Below, one piece after another: positions 5,121 to 6,280 of a stretch of 6,280 bases of DNA. Origin of the DNA: an uncultured Campylobacter sp. (lineage in GTDB: Bacteria; Campylobacterota; Campylobacteria; Campylobacterales; Campylobacteraceae); assembly GCF_938031315.1 (NCBI RefSeq), contig NZ_CALHHT010000346.1, positions 1-6,280 of the forward strand, read 5' to 3'. The position numbers were made by a program, and so were the translations under genes. Each line of letters starts with the position of its first letter. Positions within the stretch are counted from its first letter, which is position 1. The notes below the pieces were generated by a model. The model did no database searches. It was given only the letters and a program-made list of their open reading frames with translations, and had not been told where the DNA came from.

Positions 5121-5134
5121 AAATTTTAAAATTT
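5121..5134. repeat. AT-only 14-bp palindrome in the grpE-dnaK gap
   Basis: AAATTTTAAAATTT is a perfect palindrome in the 44-base gap between grpE and dnaK. The same 14-mer occurs at 2282-2295, after the small membrane protein gene. It may be a processing or weak stem site in the mRNA, or another instance of the AAATTT words common in this genome. Confidence 0.75.
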
Positions 5135-5158
5135 TAAATTCAATACAAAGGATAACAA

Positions 5159-6280
5159 ATGGCAAAAGTCATAGGCATCGACCTAGGAACAACAAACTCG
5201 TGCGTAAGCATATTTGAGCGTGGCGAGAGCAAGATCATACCGAATAAAGAGGGTAAAAACACCACTCCGTCGGTAGTAGCTTTCACCGACAAAGGCGAGG
5301 TTTTAGTAGGCGACAGCGCCAAGCGCCAAGCAGTCACTAACCCTGAAAAGACGATCTACTCGATCAAGCGCATCATGGGTCTTATGATGAACGAGAAAAA
5401 CGCGCAGGAAGCTAAAAAGCGCCTACCGTATAAGATCATCGACCGAAACGGCGCCTGCGCGGTAGAGATCGCGGGCAAGGTCTATACGCCGCAAGAAATT
5501 TCAGCCAAGGTGCTAATCAAGCTAAAAGAGGACGCCGAGGCGTTTTTGGGCGAGCCGGTCGTAGATGCGGTCATCACCGTGCCTGCGTATTTCAACGACA
5601 GCCAAAGAAAGGCGACGAAAGAAGCGGGAACAATCGCGGGCTTAAACGTGCTTCGTATCATCAACGAGCCGACCGCAGCGGCGCTTGCGTATGGACTGGA
5701 TAAAAAAGAGTCTGAAAAGATCGTCGTTTACGATCTGGGCGGCGGTACATTCGACGTAACCGTGCTAGAAACCGGCGATAGCGTCGTAGAAGTTTTAGCT
5801 ACCGGCGGTAATGCATTTTTGGGCGGCGATGATTTCGATAACAAACTGATCGACTTTTTAACCTCAGAATTTCAATCTGAAACAGGCATCGACTTGCGCG
5901 GCGATGTCATGGCTATGCAACGCCTAAAAGAGGCTGCGGAAAACGCCAAAAAAGAGCTAAGCAGTGCGATGGAAACGACGGTAAATTTACCTTTCATTAC
6001 CGCTGACGCTACGGGTCCTAAACACCTGATGAAAACCATCACTAGAGCTAAATTTGAAAGCATGATCGATTCTTTGGTAGATGAGACCATAAGCACTCTA
6101 AAAAAGGTCGTAAGCGATGCAGGTCTTAGCATGAACGACATAAAAGAAGTCGTCATGGTAGGCGGCTCGACGCGCGTGCCTTTGGTGCAAGAGGAGGTCA
6201 AAAAGGCTTTCGGCAAGGAGCTAAATAAGAGCGTAAACCCTGATGAAGTCGTAGCAATCGGCGCTGCAATCCAAGGCGCG
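5159..6280 (+). CDS. dnaK: Molecular chaperone DnaK (Hsp70), N-terminal part (cut by window edge)
   Basis: DnaK is the ATP-driven Hsp70 that binds exposed hydrophobic segments of unfolded proteins, working with DnaJ and GrpE. The visible 374 codons cover nearly all of the ATPase domain and run off the right edge with no stop; the full family length is about 620-640. Signatures are IDLGTTNS (7-14), the catalytic lysine K70 in YSIKRIMG, VPAYFNDSQRKATKEAG (141-157), INEPTAAALAYGLD (168-181), YDLGGGTFDV (191-200) with the phosphorylatable threonine position at T197, and VVMVGGSTRVPLVQ (331-344). The ATG at 5159 has AAAGGA (5147-5152) six bases upstream. It is third in the operon, 44 bases after grpE. 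The reading frame is intact throughout. Confidence 0.99.
   Translation, partial: MAKVIGIDLGTTNSCVSIFERGESKIIPNKEGKNTTPSVVAFTDKGEVLVGDSAKRQAVTNPEKTIYSIKRIMGLMMNEKNAQEAKKRLPYKIIDRNGACAVEIAGKVYTPQEISAKVLIKLKEDAEAFLGEPVVDAVITVPAYFNDSQRKATKEAGTIAGLNVLRIINEPTAAALAYGLDKKESEKIVVYDLGGGTFDVTVLETGDSVVEVLATGGNAFLGGDDFDNKLIDFLTSEFQSETGIDLRGDVMAMQRLKEAAENAKKELSSAMETTVNLPFITADATGPKHLMKTITRAKFESMIDSLVDETISTLKKVVSDAGLSMNDIKEVVMVGGSTRVPLVQEEVKKAFGKELNKSVNPDEVVAIGAAIQGA

Noticed and set aside
5482..6216. Minus-strand open frames opposite dnaK
   Set aside because: They are antisense shadows of the uninterrupted dnaK frame, which shows all Hsp70 signatures.
1..6280. Mobile element, phage, CRISPR, toxin-antitoxin, tRNA or novel defence system
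   Set aside because: All intact genes are conserved housekeeping genes. No long terminal repeats, transposase, integrase, regularly spaced repeats or tRNA-like T-arm sequence were seen.

Overview
The window reads as a housekeeping segment of a Campylobacter chromosome. GC content is moderate, apparently in the mid-40s percent, so a species of the gracilis/rectus/showae/curvus type fits better than C. jejuni. The assignment rests on three things: close family resemblance of all proteins to epsilonproteobacterial versions, a short HrcA of about 262 residues, and the gene order gpsA-gatB plus atpB-small membrane protein, which recalls C. jejuni (from memory, not searched). AAATTT/TAAATTT words are scattered through spacers and genes alike. 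The species is an inference.

Left half, minus strand (read right to left): atpB (F0 subunit a) at 2523-3203 overlaps a 74-residue two-helix membrane protein at 2309-2533. After a 112-base gap comes gatB (amidotransferase subunit B, 775-2196). A 492-base spacer with no convincing gene follows; it holds AAATTT words and two imperfect hairpins. The start of gpsA (282-1) then runs off the left edge.

Centre: about 550 bases separate the divergent atpB and hrcA starts. The left part (3204-3660) has no gene I can support, two 9-bp tandem duplications and candidate atpB promoter boxes. The right part (3693-3753) is a compact heat-shock control region: a consensus sigma-70 promoter (TTGACA-18-TATAAT), a near-match to the HspR operator (HAIR) over the -35 box, and a CIRCE operator for HrcA just after the -10 box, running into the ribosome binding site.

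Right half, plus strand: hrcA (GTG start at 3754), grpE (overlapping hrcA by 4 bases) and dnaK (start at 5159, open at the right edge) form the heat-shock operon. HrcA represses its own operon, DnaK is the Hsp70 chaperone, and GrpE is its nucleotide exchange factor. The predicted HAIR plus CIRCE arrangement implies joint control by HspR, encoded elsewhere, and HrcA.

I found no mobile element, CRISPR array, tRNA, rRNA or evident new multi-gene system. The most informative points are the stacked operators in front of hrcA, the small membrane protein coupled to atpB, a cysteine-containing GrpE N-terminus, and the structured AAATTT-rich spacer before gpsA.
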